A program made the translations under genes and the position numbers. Below are positions 33,603 through 42,427 of a stretch of DNA of 64,000 bases, one piece after another (within the stretch, counting starts at the first letter, position 1; each line of letters opens with the position of its first letter). The stretch is from the NCBI RefSeq assembly GCF_001808185.1, contig NZ_CP017668.1:3472001-3536000 (forward strand), written 5' to 3'. Source of the stretch: Jeongeupia sp. USM3 (lineage in GTDB: Bacteria; Pseudomonadota; Gammaproteobacteria; Burkholderiales; Chitinibacteraceae). The notes below the pieces were generated by a model. That model ran no database searches, had not been told where the DNA came from, and saw nothing but the letters and a program-made list of their open reading frames with translations.

Positions 33603-35183
33603 TCAGGCCGCGAGCCGGAACCAGCCGAGTTGCTCGTCGAGCGCGTTGGCGGTCGCGGTCAGCCCGTCCATGTCGTTGCGCATCGTTTCGCTCTTGCTGC
33701 TGCTGTCGCTGGCGCTGTCGCCAATGTTTTCCAGCCTTTCGCGGATCGCGCTGCTGGCGCGGCCCTGTTCGTCGACGGTATCGGAAATCGCCGCCATCAT
33801 CGCGCCGACGCGCTCGGCCGCGCCGCCGATCCGGGCCAGCGCGCCGCCGACGACGGCGCCGTCGTCGTGACACTCGACCACGCAGGCGGCGGCGGCCTGC
33901 ATCGCCGCCAGCGTCTCGCGCGTGCGCGCATGCGTCGCATCGAGGATCTGGCGAATCTGCTGGGTCGACTCGGTCGTCGATTGCGAAAGTTTTCTGACTT
34001 CGTCAGCAACAACGGCAAAGCCGCGGCCGGCCTCGCCGGCGCGCGCGGCTTCGATCGCCGCGTTCAGCGCGAGCAGATTGGTCTGGCCGGCGATCGCGTC
34101 GATGCTCGCGGCCACCGAGACGATCCGGTCGATGGCGTCGGCGAGCGAGCGCATCGACTGTTCGGCGTGGCCGAAGTTGTGTTCGAGCCGATCGAGCCGC
34201 GCCAGCGATGCATCGCCGGCGTCGCGGGCGGCGTCGATCGCATCCAGCGTCTGCAGTGCCGCGGCCGCGGCCTGCTCGGCGCGCTCGCCGACCTGCTGGA
34301 CCGCGGTTTCGAGGCTGGCGCTGCTGCCGGCGATGTCCTGCAGGTGCCGGGTCTGGCGTTCGGCGTCGGCGTGGATGTCGCCGGCGAGCCGGGCGACGTC
34401 GCCGGCGTCGTCGCGCGCGGTTTGCGCCGCGCGCTGCGCCTGCTTCAGCGTCGACGCCAGCCGGTCGATGAAGCGGTTCAGCTGCTCGCCCAGTCGGCCG
34501 AACTCGTCCTTGCCCTCGGGCAGGCGCAGGTCGAGCTGGCCGGTGGACAGCCGGGTGACGGCGCCGGCCATTGTCGCCATCCGCCGGTCGAGCGTGCGGG
34601 CGAACGAGCGCTGGCTGGCGACGATCAGCAGGGCGGTGAGTCCGAGCGGCAGCAGCGTCAGCACCAGCAGCCGGCCGGCGCGCTGGTCGATCGCCGCGGT
34701 GACGGCGGCCGCGTCGCCGCGGCTGCGTTGCGATGCGGCGTCGAGTCCGGCCAGCGTCGGCTCCAGCTCGGCGTGGTAGATCGACTCGGGAATGCCGAGC
34801 GCATCCTGCGGGCTGGTCGCCGAGATCGCCACCGCGCTGCGGTACTGCTTCAGGTAATTGGCCCAGCGGGTGCCGAGCAGTGCGTCGAGCCGCGCCGCGC
34901 CGTCCCGGTCGAGCAGCGGCCTGAGCTTCTGCGCCGCAGCGGCGACCGTCTGCTCGGCGCGCGCGATCCGGGTCTCGGCGTCGGCCGCGAGCGGATCGAG
35001 CCGCGAGAGCATCAGCATCTCGCCCTTGATCGTCGCGATCGCGCCGAGCGCGCCCTGGTTGTCGCGGAACTGGCCGTATTCCTGATGCAGCCGGTGGTTC
35101 TGCCAGCTGATCCAGCCGGCCAGCGCACCCAGCGCGCACACGGTAATGATGCTGACGAGTTTGAGCTGGGCTGCGATACGCAC
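33603..35183 (-). CDS. methyl-accepting chemotaxis protein
   Basis: 526-residue chemoreceptor with an N-terminal helix (LKLVSIITVCALGALAGW, ~6-23), a ~150-residue periplasmic four-helix-type sensor, a second membrane helix (~178-198), a HAMP domain (~200-250) and a signalling domain. The highly conserved hairpin tip is intact (AGQTNLLALNAAIEAARAGE, ~365-384, followed by GRGFAVVADEVRKLS). The ligand is unknown. The start GTG 35183 has GGAAAG in front. It runs in the same direction as the MHYT gene with a 166-base gap. Confidence 0.9.
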   Translation of the reverse strand: MRIAAQLKLVSIITVCALGALAGWISWQNHRLHQEYGQFRDNQGALGAIATIKGEMLMLSRLDPLAADAETRIARAEQTVAAAAQKLRPLLDRDGAARLDALLGTRWANYLKQYRSAVAISATSPQDALGIPESIYHAELEPTLAGLDAASQRSRGDAAAVTAAIDQRAGRLLVLTLLPLGLTALLIVASQRSFARTLDRRMATMAGAVTRLSTGQLDLRLPEGKDEFGRLGEQLNRFIDRLASTLKQAQRAAQTARDDAGDVARLAGDIHADAERQTRHLQDIAGSSASLETAVQQVGERAEQAAAAALQTLDAIDAARDAGDASLARLDRLEHNFGHAEQSMRSLADAIDRIVSVAASIDAIAGQTNLLALNAAIEAARAGEAGRGFAVVADEVRKLSQSTTESTQQIRQILDATHARTRETLAAMQAAAACVVECHDDGAVVGGALARIGGAAERVGAMMAAISDTVDEQGRASSAIRERLENIGDSASDSSSKSETMRNDMDGLTATANALDEQLGWFRLAA

Positions 35184-35332
35184 GGGGCTTTCCGGTTGTT
35201 TTTGTAAGCCTGGAGCGTATTGATGAATTATGAAATCCTGATGAATGGCACAATGTCGGCAGCGGCGTCGAGAAAGGCCGTGGTTTTCTCCGAGGCCCGA
35301 CGCTGCGCTGCCGTTTGCAATCACTGTTGTTG

Positions 35333-35641
35333 TCAGACTGGTGAAATGATGTGTGGCCGCCAGAAGGCAACGAACCAGCATCGGCGGCGACGCGGCGCCG
35401 GCTCCTGGTAAACGAGCTGCGCTCCCACGTCGGCGCGCAGGGTGATGCAGCCCTCTCGCTCGAACAGCCAGTGCTCGCCAAGGCGCAGCGGGTGCTCGCC
35501 GGGCAGCATGGTTTCGGCCAGCCACTGCGGCGCGGCGAGCAGGGCGATGCGGCCGTGGACGACGTGGAGCACCGCGCCGGGGCGGACGGGAAGGTTGACG
35601 GTCTGCCCGGCGGCGAGCCGGATTGCGTGCTGAATGGCCAT
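35333..35641 (-). CDS. DUF2917 family protein
   Basis: 102-residue small soluble protein resembling DUF2917: GQTVNLPVRPGAVLHVVHGR near the start and a WLAETMLPGEHPLRLGEHW-type core (read as two segments, LPGEHPL and GEHWLF). It has cupin-like beta character and a basic C-terminus. ATG 35641 has GGAG eight bases upstream. It is divergent from the MocR regulator, with the inverted repeat 35755-35779 between them, so the regulator may control it. Function is unknown. Confidence 0.7.
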   Translation of the reverse strand: MAIQHAIRLAAGQTVNLPVRPGAVLHVVHGRIALLAAPQWLAETMLPGEHPLRLGEHWLFEREGCITLRADVGAQLVYQEPAPRRRRCWFVAFWRPHIISPV

Positions 35642-35754
35642 GGTACGGACTCCGCTGAATCGACCCGGCCAGCTTATCGGCGGGGCCGGCGCGCTTCGAG
35701 GCATAGGCCGTGCAGCGGCGATACGGAACAGCGGCGGAAAATCGCCCGTGTTGC

Positions 35755-35779
35755 GATACAGAAGCCGTGCATCTGTATC
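35755..35779. promoter_or_regulatory. candidate MocR operator
   Basis: Perfect 8-bp inverted repeat GATACAGA (35755-35762) / TCTGTATC (35772-35779) with a 9-base spacer. A related half-site GATACGGA lies at 35720-35727. It is placed in the divergent gap between the DUF2917 gene and the MocR gene, 36 bases before the MocR start. The layout fits an autoregulatory GntR/MocR operator. Confidence 0.5.
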
Positions 35780-35814
35780 TGTTTCCATCGCCGGCCGCGG
35801 CTATGATCGCAGGC

Positions 35815-37245
35815 ATGGACACACTCCCGCTTTACCGCCAGCTGGCGATCCATTACCGGCAGGCGATCGACGCCGGCACCCTCGCACCGGGCAGCCGCAT
35901 GCCGTCGCTGCGCGCGCTGATGGACCGGCATGCGGTCAGCCTGTCGACCGCGCTGCAGACCTGTCGGCACCTCGAACGCGACGGCTACCTCGAGGCGCGG
36001 CCGCGCTCGGGCTACTTCGTGCGCCAGCCGAGGCGGCCCGCGTGCGAGCCCGTGTCCGAACCCGCGGTCCGGCTTGCCGAGCCGGCGCGTTACGTCGGCA
36101 TTCAAGAGCGGGTGACGAGCATCATCGCCCAGGGCAAGCAGTATCCGGTGCAGTTCAATCTCGCGGCCGCGAGCGGGGCGTGCGAACTGTATCCGGCCGA
36201 GGCACTCAAGCAGGCGACGATAAGGGCGCTGCGCAATGATCCGTCGGTGCTGACGTCGTCGGCACCGCCCATGGGCAGCGCAGCGCTGCGCAGCGTGCTG
36301 GCGGAGCGGGCGCTGCCGTCGCGGATCGTGCTGGGCCGCGACGACATCATCATCACCAACGGCTGCATCGAGGCGCTGAACCTGGCGCTGCGCGCCGTGG
36401 CGCAAGCGGGCGACGTGATCGCGGTCGAATCGCCGACCTACTACGGCCTGCTGCAGATCCTCGAGGCGCTGGGCATGAAGGCGCTCGAAATCCCGTCGAG
36501 TGCGCAGAGCGGCATCTCGGTCGAGGCGCTCGAGCTCGCCGCGCAGACCTACCGCGACATCAAGGCGGTCGTCGTCGTGCCGAACTTCCAGAACCCGCTG
36601 GGTGCGGTGATGCCCGACGAGAGCAAGGCCAGACTGGTTGCGTGGTGCGAGGCCAATGCGATTCCGCTGATCGAGGACGACACCTACAGCCTGCTCGGCA
36701 GTACCGATACGCCGCTGTCGGCGGCCAAGGCGTGGGACAGGACCGGCAACGTGATCCATTGCGCGTCGCTGCACAAGACGCTGGCGCCGGGAATGCGGCT
36801 GGGCTGGATCAGCGCGGGGCGCTGGCACGAGCGGGTCGCGCAGCTCAAGCATGCGCAGAGCCGCGCGCAGGAGGTGCTGTTGCAGCTGGCGGTGGCCGAT
36901 TTCATGGGCAGCAGCGCCTACGAGCGGTATTTGCGGCGCTTGCGGCTGGCGCTGCGGGACCAGCGCGAGCAGATGATCGAAGCCGTCGCGACCTATTTTC
37001 CCGAAGGTACCCGGCTGACGCCGCCGCAGGGCGGCCTGATCCTGTGGGTCGAGCTGCCCGGGCGGGCATCGTCCGAGCTGCTGTTCGAGCGGGCGATGCG
37101 CGAGGGCATCGCCATTGCGCCGGGGCAGATGTTTTCGAACTCGGACCGCTTCGATTCGTGCATTCGCCTGTCGTGCGGGCTGCCGTACACGCGCGAGCTC
37201 AATACCGCGATGCGCACGCTCGGCAGCTTGGCGGCCGAATGCTGA
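35815..37245 (+). CDS. MocR-type GntR/aminotransferase transcriptional regulator
   Basis: 476-residue protein: an N-terminal winged helix of the GntR family (LYRQLAIHYRQAIDAGTLAPGSRMPSLRAL, read ~5-34 as YRQLA and SRMPSLR) joined to a fold-type I aminotransferase domain (~90-470). The PLP-lysine segment HCASLHKTLAPGMRLGW (~320) and NPLGAVMPDE are present, so the cofactor site seems intact. MocR proteins sense PLP or amino-compound effectors. ATG 35815 is chosen by family alignment; ATG 35803 is in frame just upstream. Its own operator candidate lies directly upstream. Confidence 0.88.
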   Translation: MDTLPLYRQLAIHYRQAIDAGTLAPGSRMPSLRALMDRHAVSLSTALQTCRHLERDGYLEARPRSGYFVRQPRRPACEPVSEPAVRLAEPARYVGIQERVTSIIAQGKQYPVQFNLAAASGACELYPAEALKQATIRALRNDPSVLTSSAPPMGSAALRSVLAERALPSRIVLGRDDIIITNGCIEALNLALRAVAQAGDVIAVESPTYYGLLQILEALGMKALEIPSSAQSGISVEALELAAQTYRDIKAVVVVPNFQNPLGAVMPDESKARLVAWCEANAIPLIEDDTYSLLGSTDTPLSAAKAWDRTGNVIHCASLHKTLAPGMRLGWISAGRWHERVAQLKHAQSRAQEVLLQLAVADFMGSSAYERYLRRLRLALRDQREQMIEAVATYFPEGTRLTPPQGGLILWVELPGRASSELLFERAMREGIAIAPGQMFSNSDRFDSCIRLSCGLPYTRELNTAMRTLGSLAAEC

Positions 37246-37381
37246 GTGCTGCGGCGACTGCGCCGGGCGCACCGGCGGCGCGCGGTGCACAGGCAAGGGG
37301 GACGACACGTCCGAGGGCACGCCCGGGACCGGCAGGGAGCAGGGCAGCGAGTACGGTGCCGCCGGCCGGCACGGGCCGCGC

Positions 37382-39172
37382 CTACTCGGTCAGCACCGTC
37401 TTGGCCAGATAGCGCGGCGTATCGATGCTGTTGCCGCGGTGTACGGCGATCCGGTAGGCGAGCAGCTGGAAAGCGACCGCGTACAGCAGCGGGTCGAGCT
37501 CGCCCAGCGACGCCGGCATCCGGATCACGCTCATCCGCTCGTCCGACGCCAGTGCCGCGTCGGTCAGCACGTAGATGCGTCCCTGGCGGGCGCGGACTTC
37601 CTGCAGGTTGGCGAGCATCTTCTCGGCCAGCCGGTTCCACGGCAGACAGGCCACCACCGGCAGGTGGCGGTCGACGACCGCAAGCGGCCCGTGCTTGAGC
37701 TCGCCGCCGGCATGGCCCTCGGCATTCAGGTAGGCGACCTCGCGGACCTTCTGCGCGCCTTCCATCGCGACCGGGAAATGTGCATGCCGGCCGACGCAGA
37801 ACAGCGTCTGCCCCTGTGCGATATGGCGGGCCCAGTCGTCGAGCTGCGGCTTGAGCGCCAGCACCTCGACGGTCCGCTGCGGCAGCTGCGCGAGCCTGGC
37901 GGTTGCCGCGGCCTCGTCGGGTGCGCGCCCGCGCTGCCGCGCCAGCGCGAACGCCAGCCGGTACAGCGCCAGCAACTGCGCGGTGAAGGTCTTGGTCGAC
38001 GTGACCGCGACCTCGGGGCCGGCATTGGTCGCCAGCCGCCAGCGCGCCTGGCGCATCAGCGTACTGTCGCCGACGTTCGAGATCGCCAGCGTGTGGGTCG
38101 CGCCGAGCTGGGCGGCGTAGCGCAGCCCGGCGACGGTGTCGGCGGTTTCGCCGGACTGCGAGATCGCGACGATCAGCGTCTGCGGCAGCGGTGCCGCTTC
38201 GCGATAGCGGAACTCGCTGGCGAGCTCGACCTGCGTCGGCAGGCCGGTCATCGCCTCGAGCCAGTAGCGCGCGGTCAGCGCCGCGTGATGGCTGCTGCCG
38301 CTGGCGACCAGCGCCACCGAGCGCACGTCGTCGAGCGCGCCGACATCGTCGCCGTCGAGCAGCGAGGCGAGTGCCGGCAGTGCGGGCTGCCCGGCCAGCG
38401 CATCGGCAAACAGCGCCGGCTGGGCATCGATTTCCTTCTCCATGTGATGGCCGAAGTGGTCGAGCGTCTGCTCGCCGCCCAAGGCCAGCGTCGTGTTGCG
38501 GCGGACCGGCAGGCCGGTGGCGCCGAGCACGTCGAAATGGCCCGGATAGAGGCTGGCGACGTCGCCGTCGTGCAGCAGCAGTTGCTCGCGCCGGTCGGCC
38601 GGCAGCAGTTGCGCGTCGTCGCTGCAGGCGAGGCCGCCGATCGACAGCGACAGGTGCAGCGGAATGCGGCTGGCGGTGAACACGAGCGGGCTGCCCTCGT
38701 CGCTGCAGACGGCGCCGAAGGCATAGATGCCGGCGAGCTCCTGCCGCACCGTCCACGCCGCGCGGCCAAGGTCCTTGAGCGTGCGCTCGTGCCAGTGAAG
38801 CAGGTCGGCGATCAGCGATGCCGGGCGGTCGGCGTCGGCGTCGTAGCCGAGCGCCTGCAGCCTGGCCGCGATCGCGGCGGCATTCTCGAGCTGGCCGCGC
38901 ATGACGACGCCGATCCGGCTGCGGCTGAGCGCGACCGCGTGATCGTTGCCGTGGGTCCAGTCGAGCCGGGCGAGCAGGCGCAGGCCGTCGCGCTGCGACA
39001 GCGCTTCCGCCAGCGCGGCCTGTGCGCCACCGGCGCGCAGCTGCCACGGCGTATCGGGCTGGCCGCCGAGCGCAGACAAATGGTGGTAGCCGACTTCGGG
39101 ATGCTGCTTGAGCCATTGCGAGAGCGGCGCGATGGCATTGTTTTGGCTGGAAAATCCGAAAATCGTGCTCAT
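37382..39172 (-). CDS. GlmS-like SIS isomerase with inactivated glutaminase domain
   Basis: 596-residue homologue of glutamine-fructose-6-phosphate aminotransferase. The isomerase half is well preserved: SGSSHHAA (~290), SQSGETADT (~337), the KVRE and ELKHGPL catalytic segments (~470-490) and the C-terminal LAKTVLTE with the sugar-binding lysine. The N-terminal ~235 residues have the length of a glutaminase domain, but the chain begins MSTIFG instead of MCGIVG, so the catalytic cysteine is serine. The HNG oxyanion and arginine/aspartate glutamine-binding residues are also replaced. It cannot release ammonia from glutamine in the normal way; it may use free ammonia, act as a GlcN-6-P deaminase (NagB-II-like), or be regulatory. 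ATG 39172 lacks a strong ribosome site. Confidence 0.85.
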   Translation of the reverse strand: MSTIFGFSSQNNAIAPLSQWLKQHPEVGYHHLSALGGQPDTPWQLRAGGAQAALAEALSQRDGLRLLARLDWTHGNDHAVALSRSRIGVVMRGQLENAAAIAARLQALGYDADADRPASLIADLLHWHERTLKDLGRAAWTVRQELAGIYAFGAVCSDEGSPLVFTASRIPLHLSLSIGGLACSDDAQLLPADRREQLLLHDGDVASLYPGHFDVLGATGLPVRRNTTLALGGEQTLDHFGHHMEKEIDAQPALFADALAGQPALPALASLLDGDDVGALDDVRSVALVASGSSHHAALTARYWLEAMTGLPTQVELASEFRYREAAPLPQTLIVAISQSGETADTVAGLRYAAQLGATHTLAISNVGDSTLMRQARWRLATNAGPEVAVTSTKTFTAQLLALYRLAFALARQRGRAPDEAAATARLAQLPQRTVEVLALKPQLDDWARHIAQGQTLFCVGRHAHFPVAMEGAQKVREVAYLNAEGHAGGELKHGPLAVVDRHLPVVACLPWNRLAEKMLANLQEVRARQGRIYVLTDAALASDERMSVIRMPASLGELDPLLYAVAFQLLAYRIAVHRGNSIDTPRYLAKTVLTE

Positions 39173-39359
39173 TGGGCTGGCCGCGGCGGGGTGGGGGAAC
39201 GGTGTCTCCAGCCTAGCGCAAAAACAATGGTGCGGCTTAAGCCGGGCTGAATATGCGGATAAAGTAGTCATGGCCCCAGCGAGTACAAAGTCCGGCGATC
39301 ATCCGGTCGACCGCGGTGGGCGCCGTTTTGTTGCGGCATACGAACAAGGAGGATGGAGC

Positions 39360-40379
39360 ATGGAGCAAGTCAGCCAGGGCGCGATGCGCGTCGACGACGA
39401 ATGGCGGCGCTGGATCGCCGAGAACCTGATCCTCGGCAGCGCGCCGCAATCGCTGTGCGACGTGATGGTCGGCGCCGGGATCGACGCCGCCGAGGCACGG
39501 CGCGAGCTCGATGCCGCGCAGACCAGCCCCTATCTCGCCGGCGCGACGCGGCTGAAGAACCGGCTGGCCAAGCACGACTGGATTCTCGACATCCAGCGCA
39601 AGCTCAACCGCCAGTTCGAGCTGCAGGTCGAGCGGCATCACAAGCTCGGCCGCGACCGCTTCTACCGCGAGTTCTACAGCACCGGCCGGCCGGTGATCAT
39701 CACCGGCATGCTCGACGACTGGCCGGCGATGCAGAAGTGGAACCTCGACTACTTCGCCGGCAAGTTCGGCGATGCCGAGGTGCAGGTGCAGTTCGGTCGC
39801 GACCGCGATGCGCAGTACGAGATCAACTCGGTCCAGCACCGGCAGACGATGCGTTTCGGCGACTATGTCGCGAAGATCGCGAACGCCGGCCGCACCAACG
39901 ATTTCTACATGACGGCGAACAACACCTCGCAGAACCGCCGCGCGCTGGCCGGGCTGTGGCGCGACCTGAAGCCGCTGTCCGAGTACCAGGACGCCGGCTC
40001 GCCCGACGACGGTTTCTTCTGGCTCGGGCCGGCCGGGACGATCACGCCGTTCCACCACGACCTGACCAACAACTTCATGGCGCAGGTGTTCGGCCGCAAG
40101 CGCGTGCTGCTGATCCCGCCGGCCGAGGTGGCACGGGTGTACAACCACCGCCACTGCTTCAGCGAGGTCGACGGCCGCAATATCGACTACGCCCGCTTCC
40201 CGATGATGCGCGACGTGCAGGTGCTCGAATGCATCCTCAACCCCGGCGAGATCCTGTTCCTGCCGGTCGGCTGCTGGCATTTCGTCGAAGGGCTCGACGT
40301 GTCCTGCACGGTTTCGTCGATCAACTTCCGCTGGGATAATGACTTCACCGGTTTCTACCCGGGCCAGCTCGACTACTAG
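39360..40379 (+). CDS. JmjC/cupin-8 domain protein (putative Fe(II)/2-oxoglutarate oxygenase)
   Basis: 339-residue cytoplasmic protein. After ~110 helical residues it has a cupin_8/JmjC fold: RPVIITGMLDDWPAMQKW (~111), the metal motif HHD (His232, Asp234), KRVLLIPP (~250) and a distal His in GCWHFVEG (~307). These are the Fe(II) ligands of 2-oxoglutarate-dependent hydroxylases that often modify proteins. The substrate is unknown. The start is supported by AAGGAGG seven bases upstream. It is divergent from the GlmS-like gene, and the alpha/beta hydrolase follows after 31 bases, probably in one operon. Confidence 0.85.
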   Translation: MEQVSQGAMRVDDEWRRWIAENLILGSAPQSLCDVMVGAGIDAAEARRELDAAQTSPYLAGATRLKNRLAKHDWILDIQRKLNRQFELQVERHHKLGRDRFYREFYSTGRPVIITGMLDDWPAMQKWNLDYFAGKFGDAEVQVQFGRDRDAQYEINSVQHRQTMRFGDYVAKIANAGRTNDFYMTANNTSQNRRALAGLWRDLKPLSEYQDAGSPDDGFFWLGPAGTITPFHHDLTNNFMAQVFGRKRVLLIPPAEVARVYNHRHCFSEVDGRNIDYARFPMMRDVQVLECILNPGEILFLPVGCWHFVEGLDVSCTVSSINFRWDNDFTGFYPGQLDY

Positions 40380-40410
40380 CGCTGGAACCCTGCCAATACA
40401 CGGAGCCTGA

Positions 40411-41184
40411 ATGAGCCATATCCTGACCCCCGAATTCCTCGCCCAGCCGTTTCCGGCACTGTCGCGCGAACTCGTCGAGGCCGCGCCCGGCGAGTTCCTG
40501 ATCGACGAAATCCACCCCGGCGCGCCGCTGGTGATCACCTTCGCCTTCGTCGACTGGAACGGCCATCCCGGCTTTTACGGCTGGGGCCGCACGCGCAAGC
40601 TGGCGGACATCGCCGGCCGGCCGGTCAACCGCATCCTGCTGCGCGACCGGCGCAGCCAGTGGTACCAGCAGGGGGTGCAGGGGCTCGGCGACGGTGTCGA
40701 CGAAACGCTGGCCAGCCTGCAGACGCTGATCGAGCGGATCCGCCCGTCGTACGTGGCGACGCTGGGCGAGTCGATGGGGGCGTATGGCGCAATCCACTAC
40801 GGCGTGCGGCTGGGCGCGGCGCGGATTGCCGCGTTCGGGCCGCTGTCGCACCTGAAGGTCGACGAGGCGCTGCGTTACAACGACCGGCGCTGGTTGCCGG
40901 TGATGCAGGCGCTGGCAGCCAGGCCGCCCGCGGGCATGTGCGACGACCTGTCCGCGCTCCTGGCCGCGCACGATTTCCGCGGCGAGCTGCACGTCGGCTT
41001 CGGTACCGATGCCGGCGGCGGCAATGCCGAAGCGGTGTGTCTGGATGCGGTGCATGCGCTGCGGCTGGCGGCGCATCCGTCGGTGCGGCTGTACCCGTAC
41101 CCGGACGCGCAGCACACGGTGACGCTGTACCTGAAGGAAAACCGCCTGCTCGACGGCTTCCTCGAGCGCGCCTTGCTGGGCTGA
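40411..41184 (+). CDS. alpha/beta hydrolase-fold protein of unknown function
   Basis: 257-residue soluble protein with a nucleophile elbow GESMGAYGAIHYG (GxSxG, Ser at ~120), a later candidate acid (GFGTDAGGGN) and histidine in DAQHTVTLY (~235), consistent with a serine hydrolase. No family name is recognised. GGAG precedes ATG 40411. Its position 31 bases behind the JmjC gene suggests they act together; what on is unknown. Confidence 0.6.
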   Translation: MSHILTPEFLAQPFPALSRELVEAAPGEFLIDEIHPGAPLVITFAFVDWNGHPGFYGWGRTRKLADIAGRPVNRILLRDRRSQWYQQGVQGLGDGVDETLASLQTLIERIRPSYVATLGESMGAYGAIHYGVRLGAARIAAFGPLSHLKVDEALRYNDRRWLPVMQALAARPPAGMCDDLSALLAAHDFRGELHVGFGTDAGGGNAEAVCLDAVHALRLAAHPSVRLYPYPDAQHTVTLYLKENRLLDGFLERALLG

Positions 41185-41198
41185 AACCCAGTCTGCGA

Positions 41199-41228
41199 TT
41201 GACTTTGAACGGGGCTTGGGGGTATTTT
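41199..41228 (+). promoter_or_regulatory. promoter of xseB-ispA-dxs
   Basis: -35 TTGACT (41199-41204) and -10 TATTTT (41223-41228) with an 18-base spacer, about 30 bases upstream of the xseB start. Confidence 0.5.
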
Positions 41229-41257
41229 GGGCGGATTTTACTGCCGCCCGCGTCCCC

Positions 41258-41500
41258 ATGCCCAAAGCCGCCAAAACGACGTCCGCCGCACCGGCCGATT
41301 TCGAGTCCGGACTGCGCGAGCTCGAAGCCCTGATCGCCGAGCTGGAAGCCGGCAACCTGCCGCTTGAAGCTTCGCTTGCCGCCTACCAGCGCGGCCAGAC
41401 GCTGCTCGGTTTCTGTCAGGGCAAGCTCGCCGACGCCGAACAGCAACTGAAGATCCTCGAAGCCGGCCAGCTCAAGCCCTTCCAGCCGGAGTCCGAATGA
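41258..41500 (+). CDS. xseB: exodeoxyribonuclease VII small subunit
   Basis: 80-residue acidic, helical protein with the XseB core: FESGLRELEALIAELEAGNL-like segment (~12-31) and LEASLAAYQRGQTLL (~33-47). It associates with XseA (not in this window) to degrade single-stranded DNA. ATG 41258 lies within 30 bases of the promoter. Its stop overlaps the ispA start (ATGA). The xseB-ispA-dxs order is a classic proteobacterial operon. Confidence 0.93.
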   Translation: MPKAAKTTSAAPADFESGLRELEALIAELEAGNLPLEASLAAYQRGQTLLGFCQGKLADAEQQLKILEAGQLKPFQPESE

Positions 41501-42423
41501 CCGTTTCCCCGATTGAACCCGTTGCGCCGGTGACCGAGTCCTTTTCCGGCTGGATGCACGCCGTGCAGGCGCGCGTCGAAACCGTGCTTGAAACGCTGCT
41601 GCCGCCGGCTGCGCAGCACCCGGCGCGGCTGCACGAGGCGATGCGCTACGCGGTGCTCGACGGCGGCAAGCGCGTCCGGCCGCTGCTGGCATTCGCCGCC
41701 GGCGAGCTCGTCGGCGCCGACCCGGCGCGGCTCGACCACGCCGCAGCGGCGGTCGAGATGATCCACGCGTATTCGCTGGTCCATGACGACATGCCGCCGA
41801 TGGACAACGACGTGCTGCGCCGCGGCAAGCCGACCGTGCACGTGAAGTACGACGAGGCGACCGCACTGCTCGCCGGCGATGCGCTGCAGACCGCGGCCTT
41901 CGACGCGCTGACCGCGAGGCCGCTTGCCGACGATGCCGCCGTGCAGCTCGGCATGGTGCGCACGCTGGCGCGCGCCTCGGGCAGCTACGGCATGTGCGGC
42001 GGGCAGGGCATCGACCTGTACAGCGTCGGCGAGGCCCTGAACCTGCCGCAGCTCGAGCTGATGCACATCCTCAAGACCGGTGCGCTGATCCGCGCTTCGG
42101 TCCTGCTGGGCGCCGACTGCGGTACGGCGCTGAGCGACGACGACAGGGCGCGGCTAGACCACTTTGCCAAGTGCATCGGCCTGGCTTTCCAGGTCGTCGA
42201 CGACATCCTCGACGAGGAGGCCGATACCGCCACGCTGGGCAAGACCGCCGGCAAGGACGCCGCCAACCACAAGCCGACCTATGTCGCGCTGCTCGGCCTC
42301 AAGGGCGCCAAGGACAAGGCCGCCGAACTGCTGGCCGACGCCCGCAACACCATTGCACCGTTCGGCGACCGCGCCGCGCGGCTGGCCCAACTTGCCGACT
42401 TCATCGTCGACCGCCGGTTCTGA
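41497..42423 (+). CDS. ispA: farnesyl diphosphate synthase
   Basis: 308-residue trans-prenyltransferase condensing IPP with DMAPP/GPP to farnesyl diphosphate, the precursor of undecaprenyl phosphate and quinones. The first Asp-rich motif is HDDMPPMDND (~93), the second QVVDDILDEE (~232), with GGKRVRPLL at ~52. The length is normal. It overlaps xseB by four bases, and dxs follows after four bases, all in one transcription unit. Confidence 0.95.
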   Translation: MTVSPIEPVAPVTESFSGWMHAVQARVETVLETLLPPAAQHPARLHEAMRYAVLDGGKRVRPLLAFAAGELVGADPARLDHAAAAVEMIHAYSLVHDDMPPMDNDVLRRGKPTVHVKYDEATALLAGDALQTAAFDALTARPLADDAAVQLGMVRTLARASGSYGMCGGQGIDLYSVGEALNLPQLELMHILKTGALIRASVLLGADCGTALSDDDRARLDHFAKCIGLAFQVVDDILDEEADTATLGKTAGKDAANHKPTYVALLGLKGAKDKAAELLADARNTIAPFGDRAARLAQLADFIVDRRF

Positions 42424-42427
42424 CTCC

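Noticed and set aside
35246..35261. TGGCAC...GC sequence with correct -24/-12 spacing
   Set aside because: It points along the plus strand into the antisense of the DUF2917 gene, with no plus-strand gene for over 500 bases; probably chance.
39108..39359. Longer start for the JmjC gene (84 extra codons)
   Set aside because: The extension overlaps the divergent GlmS-like start region and is low-complexity; AAGGAGG clearly marks ATG 39360.
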